A DNA stretch of 64,000 nt from Pseudomonas fluorescens NCIMB 11764 (GCF_000293885.2 NZ_CP010945.1:2996001-3060000); one strand, 5' to 3'. Counted from the stretch's first letter, positions 8,961 to 18,216 are shown. Notes: generated from the sequence alone by a model not told the origin. Translations and numbers: made by a program.

Positions 8961-9761
8961 ATGTCGTCCAAACATGATGAGTCCCAGACCGACCTGATCC
9001 GTGCCAAGGACGTCGGTGGTTTCGATGTCTGGTCGCTGCCCAGTTTCGACCCGCATGTCCCGGAGCCCGAGCCTGAACCTGAGCCCGAGCCGCCGGAAAT
9101 GGAAGAAGTGCCGCTGGAAGAAGTCCAGCCACTGACCCTCGAAGAACTCGAAAGCATCCGTCAGGAGGCCTACAACGAAGGCTTCGCGACGGGCGAGAAA
9201 GAAGGATTTCACAGCACCACGCTCAAGGTTCGTCAGGAAGCCGAGGCCGTGCTGGCGCCGAAAGTCGCAGCACTTGAACAACTGATGGCCAACCTGTTCG
9301 AGCCTATCGCCGAGCAGGACACGCAAATCGAAAAATCCTTGGTCGACCTCGTGCAGCACATCACCAAACAGGTGATTCAGCGCGAACTGGCCATCGATTC
9401 GACGCAGATCGAACACGTCATGCGCGACGCCCTCAAGCTGTTGCCGCTGGGCGTGGGCAATGTGCGGCTGTACATCAATCCGCAGGATTTCGAACAGGTC
9501 AAAGCCCTGCGCGAGCGCCATGAAGAAACCTGGCGCATCGTCGAGGACGAAGCGTTGTTGCCTGGCGGTTGCCGGGTCGAGACTGAGCACAGTCGCATCG
9601 ACGCCACGGTCGAAACCCGGATCGCCAGGGTCATGGACAAGCTGTTCGATCAGTTGCACGAACAGGCCTTGCACCCGGCCGCGCCGGATCTGAGCCTGGA
9701 GCTGCCGATCGACGACAAGCCTGCCGTCGAAGTCGAACCGGAAGAACCCGATGCGCCTTGA
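8961..9761 (+). CDS. fliH: Flagellar export ATPase regulator FliH
   Basis: 266 residues. FliH holds the FliI ATPase in check and docks it to the export gate and the C ring. The N-terminal part has a run of six Pro-Glu pairs (about 34-45) and a very acidic stretch, followed by a GxxxG-like helical region ([13 protein letters not shown]) and the C-terminal FliI-binding domain ([16 protein letters not shown] onward). It overlaps fliI by 11 bases. Confidence 0.95.
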   Translation: MSSKHDESQTDLIRAKDVGGFDVWSLPSFDPHVPEPEPEPEPEPPEMEEVPLEEVQPLTLEELESIRQEAYNEGFATGEKEGFHSTTLKVRQEAEAVLAPKVAALEQLMANLFEPIAEQDTQIEKSLVDLVQHITKQVIQRELAIDSTQIEHVMRDALKLLPLGVGNVRLYINPQDFEQVKALRERHEETWRIVEDEALLPGGCRVETEHSRIDATVETRIARVMDKLFDQLHEQALHPAAPDLSLELPIDDKPAVEVEPEEPDAP

Positions 9762-11109
9762 CCGCACCAGCTTCGCCAAGCGCCTGGGCGGTTACACTGA
9801 GGCCACGGAGCTGGCCGGCGCGCCGATCCTTGAAGGCCGTTTGCTGCGCATGGTCGGCTTGACCCTCGAAGCCGAAGGTTTGCGCGCGGCCATGGGCAGT
9901 CGCTGCATGGTGATCAACGACGACAGTTACCATCCGGTGCAGGTCGAAGCTGAAGTCATGGGGTTCTCCGGCAGCAAAGTCTTCCTGATGCCGGTCGGCA
10001 GCGTTGCCGGCATCGCGCCCGGCGCCCGTGTGGTGCCTATGGCTGACACCGGTCGCTTGCCAATGGGCATGAGCATGCTCGGGCGGGTGCTGGATGGCGC
10101 CGGTCGTGCGCTGGACGGCAAGGGCGGGATGAAGGCTGAAGACTGGGTGCCGATGGACGGCCCGACCATCAACCCGCTCAAGCGTCACCCGATCAGCGAG
10201 CCGCTGGACGTAGGCATTCGCTCAATCAATGGTTTGTTGACGGTCGGGCGTGGGCAGCGGCTCGGGCTGTTCGCCGGTACCGGCGTCGGCAAAAGTGTGC
10301 TGCTGGGCATGATGACCCGCTTCACCGAGGCCGACATTATCGTCGTCGGGCTGATCGGTGAGCGGGGTCGCGAAGTTAAAGAATTCATCGAGCACATCCT
10401 CGGTGAAGAAGGCCTCAAGCGTTCGGTGGTCGTGGCGTCTCCGGCGGATGATGCGCCCCTGATGCGCCTGCGCGCCGCGATGTATTGCACGCGGATTGCC
10501 GAATATTTCCGTGACAAGGGCAAGAACGTCCTGTTGCTCATGGACTCCCTGACCCGTTTCGCCCAGGCCCAGCGGGAAATCGCCCTGGCCATCGGCGAAC
10601 CGCCCGCAACCAAGGGTTACCCGCCATCGGTGTTCGCCAAATTGCCGAAACTGGTGGAGCGGGCCGGTAACGCGGAGAAGGGTGGCGGTTCGATCACGGC
10701 GTTCTACACCGTGCTGTCTGAAGGTGATGACCAGCAGGATCCGATCGCCGACGCGGCGCGGGGTGTACTCGACGGGCACATCGTCCTGTCCCGGCGTCTG
10801 GCCGAGGAGGGGCATTACCCGGCCATCGATATCGAAGCGTCCATCAGCCGGGTCATGCCGTCGGTGGTGTCGCCGGAACACATGGCCCGCGCCCAGTATT
10901 TCAAACAATTATGGTCGCGCTATCAACAGAGTCGCGACCTGATCAGCGTGGGCGCCTACGTCGCCGGCGGAGACCGGGAAACCGACCTGGCGATTTCCCT
11001 GCAGCCGCAGCTGGTCAAATACCTGCGTCAAGGACTTAACGACAACATCAGCCTGGGCGAAAGCGAATCCTACCTCGGTTCGATCTTCGCGCCCGCGGCT
11101 GGCGGCTAA
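9751..11109 (+). CDS. fliI: Flagellum-specific export ATPase FliI
   Basis: 452 residues, F1-beta-like type III secretion ATPase. Walker A AGTGVGKS is at residues 175-182, followed by [16 protein letters not shown] and the Walker B region [19 protein letters not shown]. The ATPase signature [15 protein letters not shown] is present. It unfolds and feeds substrates into the FlhA/FlhB gate together with FliH and FliJ. The start lies within the end of fliH. Confidence 0.97.
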   Translation: MRLDRTSFAKRLGGYTEATELAGAPILEGRLLRMVGLTLEAEGLRAAMGSRCMVINDDSYHPVQVEAEVMGFSGSKVFLMPVGSVAGIAPGARVVPMADTGRLPMGMSMLGRVLDGAGRALDGKGGMKAEDWVPMDGPTINPLKRHPISEPLDVGIRSINGLLTVGRGQRLGLFAGTGVGKSVLLGMMTRFTEADIIVVGLIGERGREVKEFIEHILGEEGLKRSVVVASPADDAPLMRLRAAMYCTRIAEYFRDKGKNVLLLMDSLTRFAQAQREIALAIGEPPATKGYPPSVFAKLPKLVERAGNAEKGGGSITAFYTVLSEGDDQQDPIADAARGVLDGHIVLSRRLAEEGHYPAIDIEASISRVMPSVVSPEHMARAQYFKQLWSRYQQSRDLISVGAYVAGGDRETDLAISLQPQLVKYLRQGLNDNISLGESESYLGSIFAPAAGG

Positions 11110-11115
11110 TCGATC

Positions 11116-11565
11116 ATGGCCCAGAGTCGGGCAGGGCGGCTGGCGCCGGTGGTCGAAATGGCCGAGAAGGCCGAGAAAACCGCCGTACAGCGTTTGGGCC
11201 ATTTTCAGGGGCAGGTTCGCCTGGCTGAAAGCAAGCTCGCCGACCTTGAGGCCTTTCGTCTCGACTACCAGGAACAGTGGATCATTCGCGGCAGCAGCGG
11301 CGTTTCGGGCCAATGGTTGCTGGGCTATCAGGGCTTTCTTGCGCAACTGGGCGTCGCCATCGATCAGCAGCGGCAAAGCCTGGCGTGGCATCAGAATAAT
11401 TTGAACAAGGCGCGGGACACCTGGCAGCAGGCGTTTGCCCGGGTCGAAGGCTTGCGCAAGCTGGTTCAGCGCTACGCGGATGAGGCGCGGCAGCTGGAAG
11501 ACAAGCGCGAGCAGAAACTGCTGGATGAGTTGTCCCAGCGGTTACCGCGGCAGGATCCGTATTGA
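11116..11565 (+). CDS. fliJ: Flagellar export chaperone FliJ
   Basis: 149 residues, almost wholly helical and rich in Gln, Arg and Glu, as expected for the antiparallel coiled-coil stalk that sits in the FliI hexamer and contacts FlhA. Last gene of the fliE operon, 6 bases after fliI. Sequence conservation in FliJ is low, but size, composition and position agree. Confidence 0.92.
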   Translation: MAQSRAGRLAPVVEMAEKAEKTAVQRLGHFQGQVRLAESKLADLEAFRLDYQEQWIIRGSSGVSGQWLLGYQGFLAQLGVAIDQQRQSLAWHQNNLNKARDTWQQAFARVEGLRKLVQRYADEARQLEDKREQKLLDELSQRLPRQDPY

Positions 11566-11590
11566 ATCAGTGAGACCGCGTTAGCGTTCT

Positions 11591-11613
11591 TCGCGCGGCT
11601 TGCCCGCGAAGGG
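11591..11613. repeat. Single REP-like palindrome between fliJ and hsbA
   Basis: CTTCGCG and CGCGAAG flank CGGCTTGCC, a short imperfect palindrome of the kind scattered between Pseudomonas genes. No T run follows. The remaining bases up to 11710 show no recognised promoter. Confidence 0.45.
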
Positions 11614-11710
11614 GGCCTTCAATATTCCACAACTTTCCAGCCTTGCCCCTATCCCCGCCAAGTGCTAAACCTTGTACACGTACGTTCGCCAATGACAAGG
11701 AAGCCGTTCA

Positions 11711-12016
11711 ATGTCAGTCGTTACAGAAGTATCTCCGGATGGACAAAAGCTGACGATATCGGTCAAGGGACGATTCGATTTCGCCAAGCATCAGGAATTT
11801 CGTGAATCTTACGAAAACCTTCAGCCAAAACCCGAGTCCTTTGAAGTGAACCTGAAGGACGCCACCTACCTCGACAGTTCAGCGCTTGGCATGTTGTTGC
11901 TGCTGCGTGATCACGCCGGTGGCGAGCACGCCGAGATCAGGCTGACCCACGCCAACGCCGATGTGCGCAAGATTCTCGCCATCTCCAACTTCGAACAGAT
12001 CTTCGACGTGGCGTGA
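11711..12016 (+). CDS. hsbA: Anti-anti-sigma factor HsbA (STAS domain)
   Basis: 101 residues making one STAS domain. The phospho-acceptor Ser56 lies in the typical YLDSSALGMLLLL motif. In P. aeruginosa HsbA is (de)phosphorylated by HsbR; it binds FlgM when unphosphorylated and the diguanylate cyclase HsbD when phosphorylated, linking the Gac/Rsm pathway to motility and biofilm. Order here (hsbA-hsbR-hptB) matches that system. The stop overlaps the possible GTG start of hsbR. Confidence 0.9.
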   Translation: MSVVTEVSPDGQKLTISVKGRFDFAKHQEFRESYENLQPKPESFEVNLKDATYLDSSALGMLLLLRDHAGGEHAEIRLTHANADVRKILAISNFEQIFDVA

Positions 12017-12021
12017 AGGCC

Positions 12022-13728
12022 ATGCAGCCGTTGTTCGAACCGCTGACGATCCTGATCGCTGAAGACAGCGCGGCTGACCGCATGCTGCTGTCGAGCATTG
12101 TCCGCCGCCAGGGCCATGAAGTGCTGACGGCCGCCAATGGCGCCGAAGCGGTCGAAGCGTTTCGCCAACAACGCCCGCAACTGGTGTTGATGGACGCCAT
12201 GATGCCGGTGATGGACGGTTTTGAGGCTGCGCGGCAGATCAAGGCGCTTGCCGGGGAAACCCTGGTGCCGATCATCTTCCTGACCTCGCTGACCGAAAGC
12301 GAGGCGCTGGCCCGCTGTCTTGAGGCCGGCGGCGACGACTTTCTGGCAAAGCCCTACAACCAAGTGATCCTCGCCGCCAAAATCAAGGCGATGGACCGTT
12401 TGCGGCGGTTGCAGGCCACTGTGCTGAAGCAGCGTGATCAGATTGCCAGGCATCACGACTATCTGCTCAACGAGCAGCGTGTGGCCAAGGCCGTCTTTGA
12501 TAAGGTCGCCCATTCCGGCTGCCTGAATGCCCCCAATATCCGTTACCTGCAATCGCCCTATGCGCTGTTCAACGGCGACCTGTTGCTGGCGGCATTCACC
12601 CCGGCCGGCGACATGCATGTGCTGCTCGGCGATTTCACCGGCCATGGCTTGCCAGCCGCCGTCGGGGCCATGCCGCTGGCTGAAGTCTTCTACGGCATGA
12701 CCGCCAAGGGCTACGGCCTGTCGGAAACGTTGCGCGAGATGAACGCCAAGCTCAAGCGCATCCTGCCGGTGGACATGTTCTGTTGCGCAACATTGCTGTG
12801 CCTGAGTTTCCAGCGGCGTTCGGTGGAAGTCTGGAACGGTGGGATGCCGGACGGTTATCTGCACAGCATCGCCAGCGGTGAGCGCACGCCGCTGAAGGCC
12901 CGGCATTTGCCGCTTGGCGTGCTGAGTCCGCAGACCTTCGATGACCGCACCGAAGTGTTTCCGATGGCTGTCGGCGATCGGGTCTTCCTGTTGTCCGATG
13001 GCGTCATCGACACCTGCGACGCCAATGAGCAGCTGTTTGGCGTCGAGCGATTGCAACAGGTGTTTGCGGCCAACCGTCAGCCCGACCGGCTTTTCGAAGA
13101 GATCGAGCAGGCGTTGCGGGATTTTCGCGGTGAGGCCCGCGACGATGTCAGCATGGTCGAAGTCAGCCTGCTCGAAGCCGCGCAGCTGATTCCACCCGCC
13201 CTGGTCTATTCCGACAGTGGTCAGTCCTGCCCGCTGGACTGGTCGGTGAGTTTCGAGTTCCGTGCCGCGACCCTGAAGCGCTTCAATCCGCTGCCGTATC
13301 TTTTGCAATTGCTGTTGGAGGTCCATGGTTTGCGCGCGCAGAGCGGGGCGCTCTACAGTGTGCTGGCGGAGCTGTATTCCAATGCGCTGGAGCACGGCGT
13401 GCTGGGTCTGGATTCGAGCCTCAAGCGCGACGCTTCGGGTTTTACCCTCTATTATCAGCAGCGCAATGCACGTCTGGATGAGCTGCAGGACGGCTATGTG
13501 CGGGTGCATTTGCAGGTCGCACCAAAGGATGACGGCGGTTGCCTGGCGATTCGGGTCGAAGACAGTGGCAAGGGTTTTGATGTCGAGCGAGTGATGGCGC
13601 GCCCCGTTGATGGCATCCGTCTGTCGGGACGTGGTATCAGTCTTATCCGCCAGTTGGGCCGCAACGCCAGCTGGTCCGACGAAGGTCGAAGTGCCCGCGT
13701 GGAATTTTTCTGGGAGGCTCTGGCATAA
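12022..13728 (+). CDS. hsbR: Response regulator HsbR: receiver, PP2C phosphatase and anti-sigma kinase domains
   Basis: 568 residues from ATG 12022; an in-frame GTG at 12013 overlaps the hsbA stop and is the alternative. Three domains: receiver (1-130, Asp58 in LVLMDAMMPVMDG), SpoIIE/PP2C phosphatase (about 175-390; LLGDFTGHGLPAAVG, VFLLSDGVID, DDVSMVEV) and a C-terminal HATPase anti-sigma-type kinase (about 430-568; LYSNALEHG, RGISLIRQLG). It can therefore both phosphorylate and dephosphorylate HsbA, with HptB as the upstream phosphodonor. Confidence 0.92.
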   Translation: MQPLFEPLTILIAEDSAADRMLLSSIVRRQGHEVLTAANGAEAVEAFRQQRPQLVLMDAMMPVMDGFEAARQIKALAGETLVPIIFLTSLTESEALARCLEAGGDDFLAKPYNQVILAAKIKAMDRLRRLQATVLKQRDQIARHHDYLLNEQRVAKAVFDKVAHSGCLNAPNIRYLQSPYALFNGDLLLAAFTPAGDMHVLLGDFTGHGLPAAVGAMPLAEVFYGMTAKGYGLSETLREMNAKLKRILPVDMFCCATLLCLSFQRRSVEVWNGGMPDGYLHSIASGERTPLKARHLPLGVLSPQTFDDRTEVFPMAVGDRVFLLSDGVIDTCDANEQLFGVERLQQVFAANRQPDRLFEEIEQALRDFRGEARDDVSMVEVSLLEAAQLIPPALVYSDSGQSCPLDWSVSFEFRAATLKRFNPLPYLLQLLLEVHGLRAQSGALYSVLAELYSNALEHGVLGLDSSLKRDASGFTLYYQQRNARLDELQDGYVRVHLQVAPKDDGGCLAIRVEDSGKGFDVERVMARPVDGIRLSGRGISLIRQLGRNASWSDEGRSARVEFFWEALA

Positions 13729-13758
13729 TCCGCGCATTCTTGATCAAGGAGTGAGCAA

Positions 13759-14130
13759 GTGGCTGACACACATCTGGACCGCGACGTACTGAGTGCGTTG
13801 CAAGCTGTCATGGAGGAGGAGTATCCGACGTTGCTGGATACTTTTCTCGCCGATTCCGAAGAACGGTTGAGTCTGTTGCACGAGGCTGGGGCGGATGCCA
13901 AGTCGCTGGAAGAGGCCGCACACAGTTTCAAGGGCAGTTGCAGCAACATGGGTGCCCTGCGCCTCGCCGAGCTCTGCAATGAGCTCGAGCAGCGAAGCAA
14001 GAAGAGGTCTTTGGAAGGCATCGAGAAACTGGTCGGAGAAATCGACGGCGAGTTCGCTATTATCCGTCCCCTCTACGAAGCAGAGCGCCAGCGCTCTCTC
14101 ACTGACAATGCGACCGTCCGGCGCTTTTAG
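13759..14130 (+). CDS. hptB: Histidine phosphotransfer protein HptB
   Basis: 123 residues, a single Hpt four-helix domain with phospho-acceptor His55 in AAHSFKGSCSNMGA. It passes phosphate from orphan hybrid kinases (in P. aeruginosa PA1611, PA1976, PA2824/SagS and RetS) to HsbR. GTG at 13759 is chosen because AAGGAG at 13746-13751 is well placed. It ends in a small hairpin (GGCGC/GCGCC, 14120-14134) without a T run. Confidence 0.92.
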   Translation: MADTHLDRDVLSALQAVMEEEYPTLLDTFLADSEERLSLLHEAGADAKSLEEAAHSFKGSCSNMGALRLAELCNELEQRSKKRSLEGIEKLVGEIDGEFAIIRPLYEAERQRSLTDNATVRRF

Positions 14131-14147
14131 CGCCGCTTGAGCAAAAC

Positions 14148-14163
14148 TGGCTCAACCCTTGCA
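14148..14163 (+). promoter_or_regulatory. Sigma-54 promoter of fliK
   Basis: TGGCTC (14148-14153), 5 bases, TTGCA (14159-14163). GG 14149-14150 and GC 14161-14162 have N10 spacing. It lies 49 bases before the fliK ATG and separates fliK from the hsb module. Confidence 0.8.
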
Positions 14164-14211
14164 CGTATCACCGCAACTGTACCTACGATCCCAGTGCAGC
14201 GGAGACCGTTC

Positions 14212-15564
14212 ATGCCCGTTACCCCCAATATTCTTCTCCAGGCCGCCGCGCAGGCCAAGACTCAAGCCGCCTCCGCCAATACACCGGCGCTGTCCGCTGA
14301 GCCCGGGGACAAGGCGTCCAGCTTCGCTCAGGTTTACGCCACTCAGGCCCAGAACAAACCCTCTGCGGCCTCTGATGGATCGGCGAAGCCGGTGCGCGAT
14401 AAAACCCCGGACAGCCCCGTAAAAACGGACGTCGGCAACGACAAGTCTGCCGCTCCGGAACCGACGGTTGCCGATAGCGGCAAATCCTTGCCCGCCGATA
14501 AACCGGCGCCGAGCGACGACAAGGCCGCCAACGAGGATGTCGCCGATACGCCAGTGGTCGACGCTGCACCGGCCGATCCAGCGCTTGATCCTTCATTGCT
14601 GCCAGCGTTGCAACCCGTTGTGGCGGCGCCAGTTGCGGAGTCGGCACCTGTTGTCGCCACTGAGCAACCCAAAGTGGAAATACCTGTCACGCCAACGGTG
14701 ACGACGGTGCAGACGCCTGTGGCAGCGGCGGATAGCGATTTCGATCCCGAGGCCGACCCTCTCGATGCTCTCCCCGCTGTGCGCATGGCCATGGAGCAGG
14801 GCGGTCATATTTCGGCTGCCAGCCAGGCACAGCCCAAGGCAGCGCCGACGCCGGCCCAGACCCAGGCCGATGGCGAGCCTACCTCGGCGCAGAACTTTGC
14901 CGCCGGTATGGCTGGCATGCTCGATGTGCAGGCTGACAAGGACAGTACCAGCCAGGGGGGCGAAAAAGCTTTCAGTGGGTTGATCGATGATGGCCTCAAG
15001 GATTTGAAGTCTGCCACCAGCGATACCCGCGTCGATGATTTCGCCAATCGTCTGGCTGCACTGACCCAGGCTGCCACGCCGAAAACCGCCAATGCCATAC
15101 CGGTGAATCAGCCGATTGCCATGCATCAGAGCGGCTGGACCGAAGAAGTGGTGAACCGGGTCATGTACCTGTCCAGTGCCAACCTCAAGGCGGCCGATAT
15201 CCAGTTGCAGCCTGCCGAACTGGGTCGCCTCGATATTCGGGTGAACATGGTGCCGGACCAGCAGACCCAGGTGACCTTCATGAGTGCGCACCCAAGCGTT
15301 CGCGAAGCGCTGGATGGCCAGATGCATCGCTTGCGAGACATGTTCGCGCAACAGGGCATGGGTCAGGTAGACGTCAACGTCTCCGACCAGTCTCGTGGCT
15401 CTCAGCAAGGTCAGGACCAGGCGCAACAAAGCCAGAGCGGACGCACCAACGCCAGCGGCGGTCGTCTCGACGGCATGGATGAAGAGCTCGCGCCGACCGT
15501 TGCCGAAGTGGCGGCCAGTGCGACCAGCGTCATCGGCTCCAGCGCGGTCGACTACTACGCCTGA
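14212..15564 (+). CDS. fliK: Flagellar hook-length control protein FliK
   Basis: 450 residues from ATG 14212, chosen for AGCGGAG at 14198-14204; the frame is open upstream to 14137 but lacks a ribosome site there. A long Ala/Pro/Asp-rich disordered N-terminal ruler region (to about 320) precedes the conserved Flg_hook C-terminal domain (about 330-420; LQPAELGRLDIRVNMVPDQQ and AHPSVREALDGQMHRLRDMF). FliK measures the hook and makes FlhB switch export to filament-type substrates. Exported itself; no Sec signal. Confidence 0.93.
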   Translation: MPVTPNILLQAAAQAKTQAASANTPALSAEPGDKASSFAQVYATQAQNKPSAASDGSAKPVRDKTPDSPVKTDVGNDKSAAPEPTVADSGKSLPADKPAPSDDKAANEDVADTPVVDAAPADPALDPSLLPALQPVVAAPVAESAPVVATEQPKVEIPVTPTVTTVQTPVAAADSDFDPEADPLDALPAVRMAMEQGGHISAASQAQPKAAPTPAQTQADGEPTSAQNFAAGMAGMLDVQADKDSTSQGGEKAFSGLIDDGLKDLKSATSDTRVDDFANRLAALTQAATPKTANAIPVNQPIAMHQSGWTEEVVNRVMYLSSANLKAADIQLQPAELGRLDIRVNMVPDQQTQVTFMSAHPSVREALDGQMHRLRDMFAQQGMGQVDVNVSDQSRGSQQGQDQAQQSQSGRTNASGGRLDGMDEELAPTVAEVAASATSVIGSSAVDYYA

Positions 15565-15581
15565 TAAAGCGCGGTGCCTCT

Positions 15582-15661
15582 CAAAAGATCGCAGCCTTCG
15601 GCAGCTCCTGCAGGGTATATACCTTCAAAATGTTGGAGCTGCCGAAGGCTGCGATCTTTTG
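15582..15661. terminator. 27-bp perfect inverted repeat, bidirectional terminator, between fliK and fliL
   Basis: Arms 15582-15608 and 15635-15661 are exact reverse complements over 27 bases, with a 26-base loop. The arms begin CAAAAGATCGCAGCC and end with the matching CTTTTG, so both directions have a T-tract. The same first 15 bases open the terminator at 35709, which suggests a mobile or duplicated terminator family. It isolates fliK from fliL. Confidence 0.85.
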
Positions 15662-15706
15662 ATTTTGGCTGCTGGCTGCCGCAGTCCACATACCCTCCGA
15701 CACTTC

Positions 15707-15722
15707 TGGCATAACACTTGCT
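15707..15722 (+). promoter_or_regulatory. Sigma-54 promoter of fliL operon
   Basis: TGGCAT (15707-15712), 5 bases, TTGCT (15718-15722). GG 15708-15709 and GC 15720-15721 have N10 spacing. It lies 51 bases before the fliL ATG and right after the terminator above, so fliLMNOPQR-flhB is its own unit. Confidence 0.88.
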
Positions 15723-15772
15723 CTTGCCTTGCCGTGCGACTGTGAAAACCCGAATAGTGACGGATTATTGGC

Positions 15773-16273
15773 ATGGCGAAGAGCGAAGCAGCAGTAAAAG
15801 ACCCCGCAACCAAAGGCAAATTCAAGCTGATCATTGTGATCGTGGTGGCCCTGCTGCTGGCGATCGGCTTGTCCGTGGGGGCGACCTGGTTCTTCATGCA
15901 CAGCGCCCAGAGCAAGCCTGCCGCCGCGGCTGAAGTCGCCCCGGTCGGCAAGCAGCCAGCGGTTTTCGAACCCATGGCGCCGGCCTTCGTTGCCAACTAC
16001 AACCAGAACGGCCGTCAGCGTTACATGCAGGTGAGCATCACCATGCAGGGGCGCAACCAGGCCGATCTGGAAGCGCTGAAAGTCCACATGCCGGTGATCC
16101 GCAATAACCTGGTCATGCTGTTCTCCGGACAGGATTTCGCGACGCTGGCGTCGCCGGTCGGTCAGGAAATGTTGCGTCAGAAGGCGACCGCCAGCGTCCA
16201 GGAAGTGGCGCAGAAAGAGCTCGGCAAAGTGGTCATCGAACAGTTGCTTTTCACTAATTTCGTACTGCAGTAG
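15773..16273 (+). CDS. fliL: Flagellar basal body-associated protein FliL
   Basis: 166 residues. One membrane segment near the N-terminus (about 20-40; LIIVIVVALLLAIGLSVGAT) and a periplasmic SPFH-like domain that surrounds the stator units and supports torque. Typical short cytosolic Lys-rich start. First gene of the fliL-flhB operon; 9 bases before fliM. Confidence 0.94.
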   Translation: MAKSEAAVKDPATKGKFKLIIVIVVALLLAIGLSVGATWFFMHSAQSKPAAAAEVAPVGKQPAVFEPMAPAFVANYNQNGRQRYMQVSITMQGRNQADLEALKVHMPVIRNNLVMLFSGQDFATLASPVGQEMLRQKATASVQEVAQKELGKVVIEQLLFTNFVLQ

Positions 16274-16282
16274 GAACACGAC

Positions 16283-17251
16283 ATGGCCGTGCAGGACCTG
16301 CTGTCCCAGGATGAAATCGATGCGCTGTTGCATGGCGTCGATGACGGTCTGGTACAGACCGATACCGCTGCCGAGCCCGGCAGCGTCAAAAGCTACGACC
16401 TGACCAGTCAGGACCGCATCGTCCGTGGACGCATGCCGACCCTGGAAATGATCAACGAGCGTTTCGCCCGCTACACCCGCATCAGCATGTTCAACATGCT
16501 GCGCCGCTCGGCGGACGTTGCCGTCGGTGGTGTGCAGGTGATGAAGTTCGGCGAATACGTGCACTCGCTGTACGTGCCGACCAGCCTCAACCTGGTCAAG
16601 ATCAAACCACTGCGCGGCACCGCACTGTTCATCCTTGACGCCAAGCTGGTGTTCAAGCTGGTGGACAACTTCTTCGGCGGTGACGGACGTCACGCGAAGA
16701 TCGAGGGACGTGAGTTCACCCCCACCGAACTGCGGGTGGTGCGCATGGTGCTGGAGCAGGCCTTCGTCGATTTGAAGGAAGCCTGGCAGGCGATCATGGA
16801 AGTGAACTTCGAGTACATCAACTCGGAAGTGAACCCGGCCATGGCCAACATCGTCGGCCCAAGCGAAGCCATTGTGGTGTCGACCTTCCACATCGAGCTC
16901 GATGGCGGGGGCGGTGACCTGCACGTGACCATGCCGTACTCGATGATCGAGCCGGTGCGCGAAATGCTCGACGCCGGCTTCCAGTCGGACCTCGACGATC
17001 AGGACGAGCGCTGGGTCAATGCCCTGCGCCAGGACGTGCTGGACGTTGACGTGCCGATCGGGGCCACGGTTGCCCGTCGCCAGTTGCGCCTGCGCGACAT
17101 TCTGCACATGCAGCCGGGGGACATCATCCCGGTCGAGATGCCGGAAGAAATGATCATGCGCGCCAATGGCGTGCCTGCGTTCAAGGTCAAGATGGGCTCG
17201 CACAAAGGCAACCTCGCGTTGCAAGTGATCGAGCCGATCGAGCGCCGTTAA
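16283..17251 (+). CDS. fliM: Flagellar motor switch protein FliM
   Basis: 322 residues. The N-terminal CheY-P docking peptide LLSQDEIDALLHG is at residues 6-18. Then come the CheC-like middle domain (to about 230; GGxG-type region QVMKFGEYVHSL) and the C-terminal SpoA domain (about 245-320) that pairs with FliN. FliM builds the C ring and switches rotation when CheY-P binds. It is followed by a hairpin GGCACCCC/GGGGTGCC at 17283-17304 without a T run, just before fliN. Confidence 0.97.
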   Translation: MAVQDLLSQDEIDALLHGVDDGLVQTDTAAEPGSVKSYDLTSQDRIVRGRMPTLEMINERFARYTRISMFNMLRRSADVAVGGVQVMKFGEYVHSLYVPTSLNLVKIKPLRGTALFILDAKLVFKLVDNFFGGDGRHAKIEGREFTPTELRVVRMVLEQAFVDLKEAWQAIMEVNFEYINSEVNPAMANIVGPSEAIVVSTFHIELDGGGGDLHVTMPYSMIEPVREMLDAGFQSDLDDQDERWVNALRQDVLDVDVPIGATVARRQLRLRDILHMQPGDIIPVEMPEEMIMRANGVPAFKVKMGSHKGNLALQVIEPIERR

Positions 17252-17316
17252 GCGGCGCTGCTCCCATTCGCTATTAACTGACGGCACCCCGTTCAAGGGG
17301 TGCCCGCCGAGGACAC

Positions 17317-17778
17317 ATGATGGCTAACGACATGAATACCCAGGACGACCAGGCGCTGGCCGATGAATGGGCTGCGGCCCTGGAAGAAACCGGCGACGCC
17401 GGGCAGGACGATATCGATGCCTTGCTGGCCGCCGACGCCGCCAGTTCGCCGTCCAACCGTCTGCCGATGGAAGAGTTCGGCAGCGTGCCGAAAAACAACG
17501 ATCCGGTCACGCTGGATGGTCCGAACCTGGATGTGATCCTCGACATCCCGGTGTCGATTTCCATGGAAGTGGGCAGCACCGACATCAACATCCGCAACCT
17601 GCTGCAGCTCAACCAGGGTTCGGTGATCGAGCTTGATCGCCTGGCCGGTGAGCCGCTGGATGTGCTGGTCAACGGCACGCTCATCGCTCACGGTGAAGTG
17701 GTGGTGGTCAACGAGAAGTTCGGCATCCGCCTGACCGACGTGATCAGCCCAAGCGAACGAATCAAGAAGCTGCGCTGA
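17317..17778 (+). CDS. fliN: Flagellar motor switch protein FliN
   Basis: 153 residues. C-terminal SpoA domain (about 75-150; DVILDIPVSISMEVGSTD, then GEVVVVNEKFGIRLTD) that forms the base of the C ring. The N-terminal extension carries its own CheY-docking-like motif, QDDIDALL, at residues 30-37, close to that of FliM. Two tandem ATGs (17317, 17320) both fit the GAGG at 17309-17312; the second has the better spacing. Confidence 0.95.
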   Translation: MMANDMNTQDDQALADEWAAALEETGDAGQDDIDALLAADAASSPSNRLPMEEFGSVPKNNDPVTLDGPNLDVILDIPVSISMEVGSTDINIRNLLQLNQGSVIELDRLAGEPLDVLVNGTLIAHGEVVVVNEKFGIRLTDVISPSERIKKLR

Positions 17779-18216
17779 GTGAAAAAGGTTCTGGGGGTAG
17801 TGCTGGCCTTGCCGTTCAGTGTCCTGGCGGCCGAGCCCGTGGCGACTGTTGCCGCGGCACCTGCTGTCAGCAGTGGTGTGGCGGGACAATTGACGCAGCT
17901 GGTGCTTGGTTTGCTGCTGGTGCTGGGGTTGATCTTCTTCCTCGCCTGGCTGTTGCGCCGGGTCCAGCAGGCCGGGCCGGCCGGCAAGGGGCAGGTGATC
18001 GAACTGATCGGCTCCCGCGCCCTGGGCCCGCGTGACCGTTTGATGCTGGTGCAGGTTGGCAACGAGCAGATTCTGCTCGGCTTGAGCCCCGGCACCATCA
18101 CTGCCTTGCATGTGCTCAAGGAGCCGGTGCAGGTGCCGGTTACCGAGAAAGCGACCCCGGAGTTTGCCCAGCGCCTGATGGAGCTGTTGGGCAAGGATCA
18201 GAAGGATAAGAAGTAA
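17779..18216 (+). CDS. fliO: Flagellar export gate assembly protein FliO
   Basis: 145 residues. A signal-like hydrophobic N-terminus ([18 protein letters not shown]) and one clear membrane segment (about 37-57; [18 protein letters not shown]) precede a small cytosolic domain. FliO helps assemble the FliP ring. The GTG start directly follows the fliN TGA, and the TAA overlaps the fliP ATG by one base. Confidence 0.92.
   Translation: MKKVLGVVLALPFSVLAAEPVATVAAAPAVSSGVAGQLTQLVLGLLLVLGLIFFLAWLLRRVQQAGPAGKGQVIELIGSRALGPRDRLMLVQVGNEQILLGLSPGTITALHVLKEPVQVPVTEKATPEFAQRLMELLGKDQKDKK

Noticed and set aside
9061..9095. Pro-Glu codon repeat in fliH as a tandem-repeat locus
   Set aside because: Codons vary between units and short PE runs are common in FliH; nothing beyond protein composition.
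11660..11695. Sigma-28-like TAAA ... GCCAATGA upstream of hsbA
   Set aside because: The spacer is 18 instead of 15 bases and the -10 part has mismatches.
11911..13737. 608-codon minus-strand open frame opposite hsbR
   Set aside because: Shadow of hsbR; His/Gln-rich low-complexity translation and no ribosome site.
15581..17296. 571-codon minus-strand open frame opposite fliL and fliM
   Set aside because: Shadow frame; fliL and fliM have full family signatures on the other strand.
17283..17304. GGCACCCC/GGGGTGCC hairpin between fliM and fliN as a terminator
   Set aside because: No T-tract follows, and fliN must be expressed with fliM; possibly an RNA-stability hairpin.
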